A stretch of 29,311 nt of DNA, taken from assembly GCA_015179025.1 (NCBI GenBank), contig WHUX01000421.1:1-29311 (forward strand), read 5' to 3'. The stretch comes from Terfezia claveryi (lineage: Eukaryota; Ascomycota; Pezizomycetes; Pezizales; Pezizaceae). Shown in pieces: positions 1 through 11,419 of this stretch; the stretch's first letter is position 1; each line of letters starts with the position of its first letter. The notes below the pieces were generated by a model. The model had not been told where the DNA came from and did not search any database. It was given only the letters and a program-made list of their open reading frames with translations. The position numbers and the translations under genes were made by a program.

Positions 1-782
1 AAATAAGCTGCGTCCTTTCCTCACCTAACTACAACTAAAGGCTGCTACTTATAGTAATGAACAAGCAAAACTTCGACTAGCAGTAAATTCCTTAGCTGAA
101 GATGCCCTAGATCAGGTTACCCCTTACGTTGAAAACGATACGGTGAACTTAACCAACCTAGCAGCACTTATTACCATTCTCGAAAATGCGTTCGGTGATC
201 CAAATCGAGTAGCCAACGCATAGTACAAACTACAAATGATGATTCAGGGGCCCAGGGAGTTCGCTGCTTATTTTGCCAAATTCCAATGATATGCAGCTGA
301 AACGAGTTGGGGTAATACGGCTAAGTTGGCAGCTCTAAAGCGCAGACTTTCCTACCAACTATAACAAGATCTCTTCGAATATACATCCTGAGCCCACGGA
401 GTTTAACGAGTATGTGGAAGTCTGCCAAAGACTAGATACTCGTCGCCGCGCGCTACAAACCCAAATACGTAATCGTTTGGACCAACGCCCCGAATGATAT
501 CACGCCCTACCCTCCTGCTTCCAGTTAACCCCCAAATAGTTCAAACTCCTCTACCTCGACAGCACGGGTACTCACCCTGGGCCCATGGATTTGTCTGCAG
601 GAAGGAAGAAGATATCTCCGAGGAAAAAGAAAGAGAATGCTGAAGGAAGGGCTATTATTGTGAGGAATAGGACATAGAGTCAGAACTTGCCCACACGTAC
701 AAAAACGTACTCTACAAGCTGCCGAAATGGTTATGAAACCACGAATAAGGGACTAGAAGTTGGGGAACAGGCAAAAGAGTAG
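1..782 (+). pseudogene. gag: Element A gag relic (capsid and zinc knuckle)
   Basis: This is the C-terminal half of gag, which forms the particle shell and binds the element RNA. The stretch at about 90-370 reads as the retrotransposon capsid domain, matching element B. Compared with B it keeps the Glu codon at about 183 where B has a stop, but it has its own stops (TAG at 221-223, TGA near 289). A CCHC-type zinc knuckle is recognisable around 650-700, but the first Cys codon lacks a base exactly as in B, and a further base is missing just after the second Cys. A TAG at 780-782, shared with B, may be the genuine end of gag. Confidence 0.8.
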
Positions 783-890
783 CCTCACCTCAGAGGATGG
801 CACTGAGCTGAGGCAGAATAAATTTCTGGACTCTTTAAGCATTTCCAGTTCGTCTTTGCACTCTTCGGAGGAAGAGTTTTTGGATGGAAT

Positions 891-3800
891 CACCTTGTAG
901 TTAGTTGCGAATTAAATGACAATGGTTCCAGAATCCTTACTCATACCCTGATAGACTGCGGAGCAACGGGTTATGCATTTATAGACCAGGAATTTGCAAG
1001 CCATCATCAACTCCCCCTTTATAAACTCAATAATCCCCGAACACTAGAAGTCATTGATGGGCGACCAATCGAGTCAGGGACAATCACACATATTAGCAAG
1101 CTAAAGCTAATAATTGATCAGCACCAAGAGGAACTCCCACTGTTTATTACCAAACTAAGTCACTACCCCATAGTATTAGGACTTCCATGGCTACGACGTC
1201 ATGATGTGAATATCCGTTTCACTAAGAACACTATTACTTTCGACTCTGATTTTTGCCTCCACCGTTGTTGTGAAAAACCCTCGACTATAAAGGGTATCTC
1301 AATTCCAGTTCCAGAAAACCCTCGAATTGCCCTCATTGCAGGATCAACCTTTAGTCGCCTAGTTAAAAAATTAAAGCAGGTGGAAAAGCCTTTCGGACAA
1401 CTATCTACGAGCTTAATATGGCTTTAAAAGATCCTGAACAACAACCTAAGACGGAGGAGGATAAGATCAAGGAATTAGTGCCTTCTGAATACCACGAATT
1501 TCTCCCATTATTTAAGAAGGCTATTGGGAAATCCTTCCCCCCCATCGACCTTACGACCATAAAATTCCTCTTAAAGAAGGATTTACTCCCCCTTTTGGAC
1601 CTCTATACTCCCTATCAAAACCAGAGTTAGAGGCTCTTAAAGTATGGCTGGAAGAAAACCTATCCAAAGGATTTATTCGTGCCTCTTCATCTCCCGCAGG
1701 TGCACCCATCTTATTTGTTAAGAAGAAGGATAGGTCCTTGCGTCTTTATGTGATTATCGTGGTCTTAATGATGGTACTATCAAGAACCGATACCCACTAC
1801 CCCTTATACAGAGACTTTGACTAGACTTTCTAAGGCACGATACTATATGGCTTTGACATTAGAAGCGCCTACAACCTATCCGGATAGTGGAAGGAGAGGA
1901 ATGGAAAACAGCGTTCCGAACTCGTTATAGCTTATACGAGACCTTAGTTATGCCTTTCGGCCTCACAAATGCTCCTGCCAGCTTCCAACATTTTATTAAT
2001 GATGTTCTCCATCCCTTCCTTGACAATTTCTGTATGGCTTATCTTGATGACATTTTAATATATAGCGATACCCTTGAAGAACACCGAACACATATTACCA
2101 AGGTATTGCAAGCTCTCCAAAAAGCCGGCCTCTACCTAAAACCCGAAAACTGTGAATTTCATAAGACCACGGTCCACTACCTGAGCATGATTATCTCAGC
2201 AAAGGGATACAAATGGATCCAACTAAAGTTAAGGCAGTAATGGACTGGGAATCCCCAATTAACCTTCATGATGCTCGTACTTTTCTAGGATTCGCCAATT
2301 TTTATCGCCGGTTTATCAAAGACTTCTCCAAGATTGTAGCCCCTATCGTGAAACTAACAAAAAAAAATACAACCTAGCATTGGAGCGAAGAATGCCAGAA
2401 GGCGTTCCAAAACCTTAAAACAGCTTTACTTCCGCTCCCGTTCTTCAGCATTTTGATCCTGACCATAAAATTATAGTAGAAACAGATGCATCAGACTACG
2501 TTTCTGCTGGAATTCTTTCGCAATATGATGATAATAACATACTTCACCCTGTTGCTTATTTCTCTAAGAAGCACTCCCCAACTGAATGCAACTATGAGAT
2601 TTATGACAAGGAATTAATGGCTATTATCCGATACTTCGAAGAATGGCAAGCTGAATTGGAATCCACCCCCCATCCAATTAAAGTACTCTCAGATTACAAA
2701 AATCTAGAATACTTTATGTCAACAAACTCGTCAACTGCCGGCAAGCTCGATGGTCAGAATTTCTCTCCCGCTTCAACTTCAAGATAGTTTACCGTCCAGA
2801 TAAAGCAGGGGGAAAACCAGATGCATTAACAAGAAGGTCAAGAGACCTTCCAAAGAAAGAAGATGAATGTATAAGGTTTCAAAATCAAGTCGTTCTCAAA
2901 CCTCACAATTTAACAATCAATATCATAGTAGAAGAGCTAGGACTAGAAGACTTGTTTAATAGAGGTTTTGAAGTTGATCCACTGCCAAGGAAGATATTAG
3001 TTAAGCTGCAACAAGGAGAGAAGCGATCTAAGGACATCTCGCTAGCCGAATGTGAAGAGGATAATGGAAAGCTAAAATATCGTAGGTGGATATATGTACC
3101 AAATTATATGCCTCTAAAGTTACGTCTAATCCAGGACCATCACGATATCCCAGCAGCGGGGCATCCAGGGCGATCCAAGATGCTTGAGCTCATCTCGCGA
3201 CAATATTATTGGCCAAAAATGCATAAGGATGTTGATCAATATGTATGCAACTGTCACCCTGTCAACGTACTCGAATGACACGACATGCCCCATACGGTAT
3301 TCTTCGACCACTCGCAATTCCCCAAGGCGCTTGGCAGGATATCTCCATGGATTTCATTATTGGGTTACCTTGGTCAAATGGATACAATGCAATTTTGGTA
3401 GTGGTATGTCGACTAACTAAAATGCGGTACTTTATTCCCTGTCGTGATACCACTACTACAGAGCAATTAGCAGATCTATATGCTCGGTATATCTTCCGCC
3501 TCCATGGTCTTCCTAGAACAATTGTATCAGACCGTGGGCCTCAATTCATCTCTCACTTTTGGAAAGATCTCTATCAAGTACTTAAGATTCAATCTCTCCT
3601 GTCCACACCGTTTCACCCTCAAACTGACGGCCAGACCGAACGAGTCAATGCCACTCTAGAACAATATTTATGGGTTTATGTTAATTATTTGCAGGATGAC
3701 TGGGAGAACTGGTTGCATCTCGCCGAGTTTGCAGCTAATAATCAAGCTTCTGAAACAACTGCGTCATCTCCCTTCTTTGCGAATTATGGTCATGACCTAC

Positions 3801-4413
3801 TGTGGCAATTTGATTTCGAGGAGAAGCTCATACGACCTGATGAGCGGAGTGCTATAGAGGTGGCTAGGAAGATCAAGGAAATAATGGAATACTTACAAAA
3901 CGAGATGGCTAGGGCGCAGGCATGGCAACAGGAGCAAGCAGACAAAGGACGAGATAATGCTCCAGTATCCTTGAGGGAGATCTGGTTTGGTTTAATAGAC
4001 AGCATATTACAACACAAAGGCCAAGTAGAAAGCTCGACCATAAACGGATTGGCCCCTACAAGATCACAAAGGTCATATCCCCCTATGCATATGAACTCGA
4101 CTTCCCCACTAGTGTGCACTATCATCGAGTCCAGCATGTTTCACTTCTCGACCCGGCAAATAATAATCCCCTACCTAGGCAATACAACCCACCACCTCCA
4201 CCAGTGATAGTTGATAATGAGGAAGAGTGGCATGTGGAAGAAATCTTGGATTCTTGTCTTCGGAGGAAGAAATTAGAGTACTTACTGAAATGGGTAGGGT
4301 TCGAAAGACCAGACTGGGAACCAGCAACAAACATCAACAAACTCAAGGCTATTAATGACTTCCACAGGCGAAATCCAAGCAAACCAGGATCATTGCCGGA
4401 AGACGAAGACTAA
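891..4413 (+). pseudogene. pol: Element A pol relic: protease, RT, RNase H, integrase, chromodomain
   Basis: The protease segment (891-1427) is open and carries the active-site motif as LIDCGATG, followed by a conserved VLGLPWL. Reverse transcriptase spans about 1560-2370; the segment 1887-2240 holds [14 protein letters not shown] and the catalytic YLDD. RNase H (about 2440-2850) includes the VETDAS motif. Integrase starts with an HHCC zinc-binding segment (about 3110-3265); the core is open from 3245 and keeps the second catalytic Asp (SDRGPQF, Asp at 3530-3532) and the HPQTDGQTE block. A 1-bp loss near 3250 breaks the frame after NCHP, and another near 3970 breaks it before the chromodomain. 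The chromodomain (4114-4413) has EWHVEEILDS and LLKWVGF. Frameshifts make this a pseudogene. Confidence 0.9.
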
Positions 4414-4434
4414 GCCTCAAGGGACTTCGGCCGT

Positions 4435-4447
4435 AAGGAGGGGATAT
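4435..4447 (+). other. Element A polypurine tract
   Basis: A purine run AAGGAGGGGA followed by TAT ends directly at the first base of the 3' LTR (TGTCACGG). This is where plus-strand DNA synthesis is primed in LTR retrotransposons. The same tract lies before the B 3' LTR, and a related AAAGAGGGGATAA precedes the C LTR. Confidence 0.8.
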
Positions 4448-4838
4448 TGTCACGGCGTTAATTTACTTGCGAGGTATTTGACACCCAAACAGGCTTGTTC
4501 GAGTGTCAGCGTGGTATTTGACACCCGAACAGACTTGTTCGGAGTGTCTTAATACTAGAAGGGATTAGAGAGGTGGATTGCGGAGTATCACCTGCGATCG
4601 CAGGTGACGTCAAATTAGTCGGGCGCCACTCCTTTGGCCACAGCAATCGTGTTTATAGGAAGCCGTAATTGTCGTTTCTTGTTCTTGTTCCTTATGCAAC
4701 GTCTTGTATTATAACCTTGGTAATACAGACTCTGCCTTTTGTCTTGATACTTTAATCTACAGTTATAGTCTCGTCTTCATGCGCTCCTTGGAGTCATATC
4801 TTTAGTTATAGCCACAGCCAATGACTTACGCCATTACA
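4448..4838 (+). repeat. Element A 3' LTR (391 bp)
   Basis: It starts TGTCACGGCG and ends CCATTACA, so it has TG...CA ends and the same 391-bp length as the B 5' LTR. It carries two 40-bp palindromic units (hairpin cores 4480-4507 and 4520-4548), a perfect palindrome at 4588-4607 and an overlapping TGACGTCA at 4605-4612. The TATA-like site seen in the B 5' LTR is changed here (GTTTATAGG). Its differences from the B LTRs are nearly all transitions. Confidence 0.92.
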
Positions 4839-4843
4839 ATCAT

Positions 4844-7247
4844 ATGATCCTCCTAGTAGAAGGAAAGACTCCCCTTTATGGCCCACTCTATGGAATGTCT
4901 TAGCTGGAATTGGAGGCTCTGAAGAAGTACTTGGAGGACAATCTCCATAAGAGCTTCATTAGGCACAGCTCTTCCCTGGCAGGTGCCCCAGTATTATTTG
5001 TGAAGAAATTTGATAGCTCCCTTCAGTTATATGTTGATTATTATGGCCTGAATGAGATAATGATAAAAAATAGGTACCTCTTACTACTAATCTAAGAGAC
5101 ATTAGCTAGGCTTTCCAAGGCAAAATAGTTCACCAAATTAGATTTGAGAGGGGCATACAACCTGGTATAGATTGCTGAGGGAGGGGAATAGAAAATAGCT
5201 TTCTCGACATAATATGGCTATTTTGTGTATAATGTGATGCCTTTTGGCCTAATCAACACACCGGCCTCTTTCCAGCACTTTATCAATGACCCCCTGCAGG
5301 ACTTTTTGGATGTATTCTGTATGGCTTACCTTGATGATATCCTTATTTACTCAGATTCCCTATTAGAATACAAGATCCATGTCCAATAAGTACTAGAGAA
5401 ACTTGAGGGAGCCAGACTATATCTGAAGCCAGAAAAGTATGAGTTCTATATGTAAGAAGGTTTAGTATTTGGGGCTGATTATCACCATAGAGGGCATCTA
5501 GATAGACTCTGCAAAGGTTGTTGCGATCTAGGAGTGAGAAACTCTAGCTAACTTCAAGAATATATAGGCCTTCTTGGGATTCACCAACTTCTATTGCTGG
5601 TTCATTCTGGGATATTTGAAGATCGTGGCACCACTGATAGCATTAACTAAGACTAAGGGCATGGAAAGGGGCCAGTACTTCCAATGGAGTCCAGAAGCCC
5701 AGTCGGCCTTTGAGAAGCTTAAGGAAGCCTTTTGCTTAACCCCAATCCTAGCCCACTTCAATCCTAATAATGAATATATCGTAGAAACAGATGCCTCCAA
5801 CTATGTCTCTACTGGAATCCTATCATAGTATGTCAATGGTATTCTCCACCTAGTGGCGTATTTTTCCAAAAAGCATTCTCCAGTGGAATATAATTATAAG
5901 ATCTATAATAAGGAGTTAATGGCCATTATATGAGCATTTGAGGAATGGAGGCCTCACCTGGAATTAGCAAAGGGGATTATAAAGGTCCTCTCTAACCACA
6001 AAAATCTGGAATACTTCACAACCACTAACTTATTGAACTACCGATAGGCTACATAGTCAGAATTTTTATATCATTTTAATTTCAAGATCAAGTATCGGCT
6101 TAGAAAGGCTAGGGGTAAGCCGGATGCACTGACCAGGAGATTAGGAGATCTTCCTAAAGGGGGGGATGAAAGGTAAAAGTACCAGAACCAGGTGGTACTG
6201 AAGCCGGAAAATCTTGACCTGGCTGCTAATATTTAGGCCGAAGCTGATATGGGAGATGTCAAAGCCAATACAGATATGGGAAGAGATCTCTAACAATAGG
6301 TAAAAAAGGCATATGAGGATGACTCCCTAATTAAAGACATTATTATAGTAGTGGATTCTGGCCAGTATCATTATATTAAGATCTCCCTAGCTGAGTGCAC
6401 TATTCAGGATGGCCTTCTGTACTATCTAAACTGGCTGTATATACCAGAAGGGGAGTTGCATCTCCACTTGATTAGGGAACATCATGACACTTTAGCTGCT
6501 GGCCATCCTAGAGTAGCTAAGATATTAGAACTACTTTCTAGACAATATATATGAATTGACTAGTGAAAGGAGGTAGAATGATATATATGGAATTGCCATA
6601 TCTATAAGCATGTAAAATCTACCTGCCACACTCCTTATGATACTCTAACGCCACTGGAGATCCTGGATCAGCCCTGGCAACATCTGACTATAGACTTCGT
6701 AACTGGGTTGCTAGAGAACTTAGGATTCAATACCATTCTAATGGTAGTAGACTGAGTGACAAAGATGAGGCATGTAATACCCTATTAAGACACCTATTCT
6801 GCCTCGGACCTAGCCAATCTCTACCTCAACAATATATTCCATTACTATGGTCTTCTCTAGTCAATATTATCCAATTGAGGCTCTTAGTTCATATCAGACT
6901 TCTAAAAATTATTCTGTAAGCTCCTGAGAATCAAAGTCCATCTATCCATGGTATATTACCTTTAGACCGATAGCCAATTAGAACGAATGAACGCCATCAT
7001 GGAATAATACTTGAGGGCTTACACTAGCTAGCAACAGAACAACTAGGTATTATTGTTGGCCACCTGCAAATTCTCTGCCAACAACCAGTTCTCTGAGACC
7101 CTAAAGACCTCCCCATTCCTGGCCAATTACAGATAGCACCCTCAGTTTGTGAACTCTCTAGCACCTCTGCGTAAGGCCAGGGAGAATGCCTCAGCCAAGG
7201 AGTTCACTACACGGATTTCTAAACTCCACTCTACCATAAAGGCTAAA
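4844..7247 (+). pseudogene. pol: Element C pol relic, first segment (RT, RNase H, integrase), RIP-mutated
   Basis: This is the pol of an older Ty3/gypsy element related to A/B but clearly diverged. It opens in the protease-RT linker (KTPLYGPLYGM), then RT (about 4905-5500, with [12 protein letters not shown]; the two Asp codons are at 5333-5338), RNase H (about 5690-6150, VETDASNY), the integrase zinc-binding segment (about 6470-6640) and the core (about 6690-7100, with TIDFVTGLL and a degraded SDRG.QF block). More than 25 in-frame TAG/TAA/TGA codons sit mostly at positions where A/B have Trp or Gln, as in GEEWKTAF, where W has become TAG. At least one stretch (about 5455-5575) also has indels. 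Element A interrupts it on the left and element D on the right; the reading frame resumes exactly at 13869. Confidence 0.9.
7243..7247. repeat. Left target-site duplication of element D (CTAAA)
   Basis: CTAAA directly before the first LTR base of D pairs with CTAAG at 13869-13873 after the second LTR. Five bases is the normal Ty3/gypsy duplication; the one difference is a transition. Confidence 0.75.
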
Positions 7248-7871
7248 TGTTACAGGCGGGCAGTAACTACGAATATATAAGTCGGCGGTGATGGTATAAA
7301 GAGGTTATCGGTATTAAGTACAAGTATAAACGCAGTCACAACTCGGGTATAAAGCAAACTCGATAAGAGTAAAGCTATATATAGACTTAGAACACTGCTT
7401 AGGTCTTATTGTATTAACAATGTAAAAGTGGTAGCTTATATAGAAGTATAGATCTGATAACTCATTATCAGATCTAACGACACTTACTATAATGGCTTAG
7501 GAGCACTGACATTAGATTGTTGCCTAGAATAAGAAGACGCTTCCTATTTAGGAACCCGGCAGTCTAACATACATTAATTAGGCAGCCTGAACTTCAACGC
7601 ATTGCAGTCAGGCTGTCATACAGAATATAAACTTGTATACAACGAATAACAACATATGAATAATGAACATAAGAACTTAATGGATATCTATAGAAGAGAG
7701 TACATATATGAGAACGTATTTAGAGGTCACATGCTTCCTTGCTCCAATACCTGTCTATTCCGAATACATTACCCGCATCTATATAGTTGATCAGGCCATA
7801 GCAGTTAGCAGCCATAATTAGGTATTGGGATATCTCCTGTCAAGGGTAGGCCTCTTACCTGAGCTGTAACA
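7248..7871 (-). repeat. Element D 3' LTR (624 bp)
   Basis: On the plus strand it starts TGTTACAGGCGGG and ends GAGCTGTAACA, giving matched TGTTAC/GTAACA ends. It is the downstream LTR because D reads on the minus strand. An 11-bp inverted repeat AGATCTGATAA/TTATCAGATCT with a 4-bp loop lies at 7450-7475. Shorter inverted pairs (AGCCTGA/TCAGGCT and a run around TAGGAAG/CTTCCTA) are present in both LTR copies. Confidence 0.92.
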
Positions 7872-7885
7872 TTACTCCCCATTCC
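7872..7885 (-). other. Element D polypurine tract
   Basis: Read on the minus strand, GGAATGGGGAGTAA ends directly at the 3' LTR start. Purine content and position fit the plus-strand primer of an LTR retrotransposon. Confidence 0.65.
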
Positions 7886-8162
7886 GAGGCAGCTGTCCTC
7901 AGCTGAATACAAGTCTTTCCGACCCTGGAGAAGACAAGTATTAGTAATAACTTAGGTAACTATGGTGGCATTGGTACTGACCATCCCGACCAATACCTCT
8001 ATCCCATTTAAGGGTACCACAAGACCAGTTTGCCTGCACATACATGCCATGGCCGTTAAAAACCAAACCTCTCACCAAAAAACTCATAGGAAAAAGGTAA
8101 CGAGTAGGAGGGTAAAAGGTACCATGTCTTTATCCATGAAACATTGGACGTAAGTCCAAACT

Positions 8163-11100
8163 TCAGATGTCTCTTTCATCATGTAGCTTATTGGGGAACT
8201 TCTCTTGATACTCTCTAAGCTTTTCTGGACAGTTATTCAACTTATCGAAGGTATCCTAAGTATTTTCAAACTCCATATATCCTTCCTAACGCACCCTATA
8301 CTTGACTACTCCTCGATTCTTGCGGGAGTTCACAATGGATTCGACTTCGAAGATATCTGGTTCATCTTCGTCCATATCTTGTGGCTCATTTCATCATTTG
8401 AATGGCTTCAGGAGGGTAACATGAACAACATTGTGCCATTGTGTGCCTTGTAGAACTTCGAGTCTGTATGCGTATGAACCAATAGCTTCAATGACTTTGT
8501 ACGGCCCTATCCACTTGTTGGTAAGAGAACGGTTGTTCCCAGCTCATATCTGTAGGTTCTAGTAGTCAACCAATACCCAGTCATCGATAGCAAACCTGCA
8601 TGCCTTCTCGAGGTGTATAGCACTTCTTTTGTAGTTGCTTTGCTTGAGGGTATCATGAATTTAGTTATGCATAGTTGTTATTCAGTCTAGCTATTCCTCT
8701 GTAGCGGAAGAGGAGAATTCATAGTCGTCTGAAAGGTGAATAGTATGAGGGTCAAAGCCATACAGACTTCGGTAAGGGGAGTACTTATGGGTAGAATGGG
8801 CGGCAGTATTATAGGCCAACTCGGCTAAGGGTAGCCATCGTTTCCAATGAGCTTGCCTATTATGACCATAGATATGGAGGTACTACTTAAGTGTTTGGAC
8901 TGCTCATTCAACAAGTCTATCGGTCTAAGGGTGATAGGCGGTAGAGAGGTGGAGGGTTATGTTGAGCTTTTGGTTGAGCTCTTTGAGGAATCTAGAGGCG
9001 AATTGTGGACCACGGTCGGAGGTAATATATCTGAGAAGGTCATAAAGTCTCCATATCTCATTAATATAGGTATCAGCAACATCAGATGCTGTCCATGTAG
9101 TCTTTGCCGGAATATAATGTTGTACTTTTGTAAACTGGTCTGTAATAACAAGTATTGTATTAAAGCCTTCTGACTCTGGTAGCTCACCAACGAAGTCTAT
9201 AGCTATTTCCTCAAATGGTCATTCTCCAGTTGGCATCAGTACCAACTTCGTTTGCCTGCTATACCTATCTGCCTTTGCTTTCTGACACTTAGTACATCCT
9301 GCCATATAGTTTGCTATATCTTCCTACCACTTATCCCATATAAAGTTCCTTGACACTAGATTTTGAGTACGATGTCTTCCCCAATGTCTTGCCACCTGAC
9401 TATCATAGTGCTATCTTATCACTTCCAACTTAAACTCAGAGGGTACTACCCAAAGTCCATCCTTCTTTTGCTATCCGGCCACATCTATTCCTTCCACTTC
9501 AATATCTTCGGCTTCTTCTTCATTCTCTTCCTTAAGTACCATTAGTTGTCCATCTTCGAAAAATCTAGCATCCATGCCTGATTTCTCTTCCCCTGAATGT
9601 CTAGACAGGCCATCAGGCTTACCTATCTTTAAACTGGGTCTGTAGTGAATATTGTAGATGAACTCGGACATGTGGAGGTACCAGGTAGCTTGACAAGATT
9701 TAAGCTTCTACTTGGTATTGAAATATTGTAACCCTTGGTGGTCTGTATAGATATTCACTGGAACGCCAACCAACTAATCTTGCCACTTCCGGAAACAATC
9801 CACAATTGCAAACAACTCTTTATCGTAGATAGGCCAGTTACGTTGAGCTGCGGAGAGGGTTTTGGTATGGTATTCAATGGGATGAAGCTGCTTTCCTCTA
9901 TTGACAATATAGTATTGAGAAAGGATACCAGCAATAGCCTGATTACTAGCATCAGTCTCTATTATTGTCTCAAGTTGTCTGTCAAACTGTGTGAGGATAC
10001 GGGCAGTGAGGAATCGTTCTCAGAGGTTACCAAAGGCTTGCTGTTGTTTGTGTCCCCAACTAAAAGGGACATCCTTTGTTAAGTCAATTAAAGGGCAAGC
10101 CTTCGCACTATAGTTAGCAATAAATCAATGGTAGTAATTAGCGAAGCCTAAGAATGCTTGAACCTCTTTCTTTTTAGTAGGAATAGGCCACTTGGACATA
10201 GTTTTGAGCTTGGAGGGATCCATTTGGACATGTTGACCATTGATAATATGACTGAGGAATAAGATCTCCTAGACATAGAACTTAGACTTCATGAGGTTAA
10301 CTGCTAACCCATGTTAGATATATTGCTAAAGAACTTTTTCGACTATTTGTTGATATTCTTCTTCTGTCTCACCTCCATAGATGAGTATGTTGTCCAAGTA
10401 TCAGATACATCCTTCCATATCCTTGAAGATCATATCCATCATCTCTTGAAATGTAGCAGGAGCATTGGTCAACCCAAATGGCATCACAGTATACTCAAAT
10501 AGTCCCTTTTTCATCCTGAATGCTGTCTTCCATTCATCTCCTGGTGCAATCCTAATGAGGTTATACCCATTTTTGAGGTCCAATTGTGTGAACCATTTGC
10601 TTTTACAAGTTCTATCGAGCAACTCTGAAATAAGAGAAAGTGGGTATTTGTTTGGTACTGTAAGATGGTTGAGGGCTCGGTAATTGACACATAGCCTTAG
10701 GGATCCGTCTTTCTTTCGAACAAATAGGATAGGAGCACTGGCAGAGGAGCGTGATCATCGGACTTTGGTAGTAGGAAGGTTTTCATCAAGGTACTTCTGG
10801 AGTACTTCATCTTCCTCCTATGTGGTCTTGTAGATAGCCCCGAATGGTATCTTTGTAGTTGGGTCTTGGAGAGGGATTTTGTGGTCCCATGGCTTATATT
10901 CAGAAAGTCTAGCTGCCAGTTCTGCAGTAAAGCAATGTACATAATAAAAGTATCGTTCACTTGCGTCAATAATAAGCACAATCTCACCATCCTCTAGTGG
11001 CTCTTCAACTTCAAAAACAGAAACAGTAGGAATCCATCTAACAGAAAATGGAATAATCAAACCTATAGATACCTGTTTCAGGTACCTGTCCTGAGTATCC

Positions 11101-11408
11101 ACCAAAAATCCATTTTCTGTCAACTAAGCTAAACCCAAAATAACATCCTTCTTCCCAATATTCAATACTTTAGCATCCATCTTAAACTTACCCAAAAAAT
11201 GAGAAGAGGAATTCAACATATCAAACCTAGTATTAACCACATATTTTTCTCCAGAAATTCGAGATCCATCTCCCTGCCTAACTCTAACTTCCCGAGCTCT
11301 TTTCCAAATTCCCAACTTAACTGCCAATCTTTTCCCAACAACTAGAGCACTAGCTCCACAGTCTATCACTGCTTCAACTTCTTCCCCAGCGATGAGAATT
11401 CGGACCAT
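8163..11408 (-). pseudogene. pol: Element D pol relic: protease, RT, RNase H, integrase, chromodomain
   Basis: Reading down the minus strand, the protease (11408-11124) has AVIDCGAS and ends with VILGLA. RT follows (about 10890-10300): [20 protein letters not shown], then 10622-10401 with DEWKTAF and [14 protein letters not shown]. The catalytic box now reads YLDN instead of YLDD and is preceded by a TGA. RNase H lies around 10020-9690 (IIETDASNQAIAGIL), with the open tail 9671-9471 (PDGLSRHSG). The integrase core spans about 9240-8600 and keeps TSDRGPQF and a degraded TAYHP.TD block. The chromodomain (about 8345-8200) reads IFEVESIVNSRKN, but its two Trp codons are both TAG. The frame ends at TGA 8163-8165. 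Many nonsense codons are of the W-to-TAG type. Confidence 0.9.
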
Positions 11409-11419
11409 TAGGAGAGGAG

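Larger units (their letters stand above)
1..4838 (+). mobile_element. Element A: Ty3/gypsy chromodomain LTR retrotransposon, 5' end outside window
   Basis: The sequence begins inside gag and runs through protease, reverse transcriptase, RNase H, integrase and chromodomain to a polypurine tract and 3' LTR. It is collinear and nearly identical with element B from about B position 21744 onward, so its missing 5' part should be about 850 bp and include the 5' LTR. Domain order (IN after RT, chromodomain at the C-terminus) defines a chromovirus of Ty3/gypsy. Several 1-bp deletions and stops break the reading frame. The 3' LTR abuts relic element C, whose pol reading frame resumes at 4844, so A is inserted in C; the expected 5-bp target duplication would be ATCAT (4839-4843), its partner being outside the window. 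Confidence 0.93.

Noticed and set aside
7962..10082. Plus-strand open frames inside element D (for example 8205-8453 and 9735-10082)
   Set aside because: They are opposite the minus-strand pol whose RT, RNase H and integrase motifs are clear.
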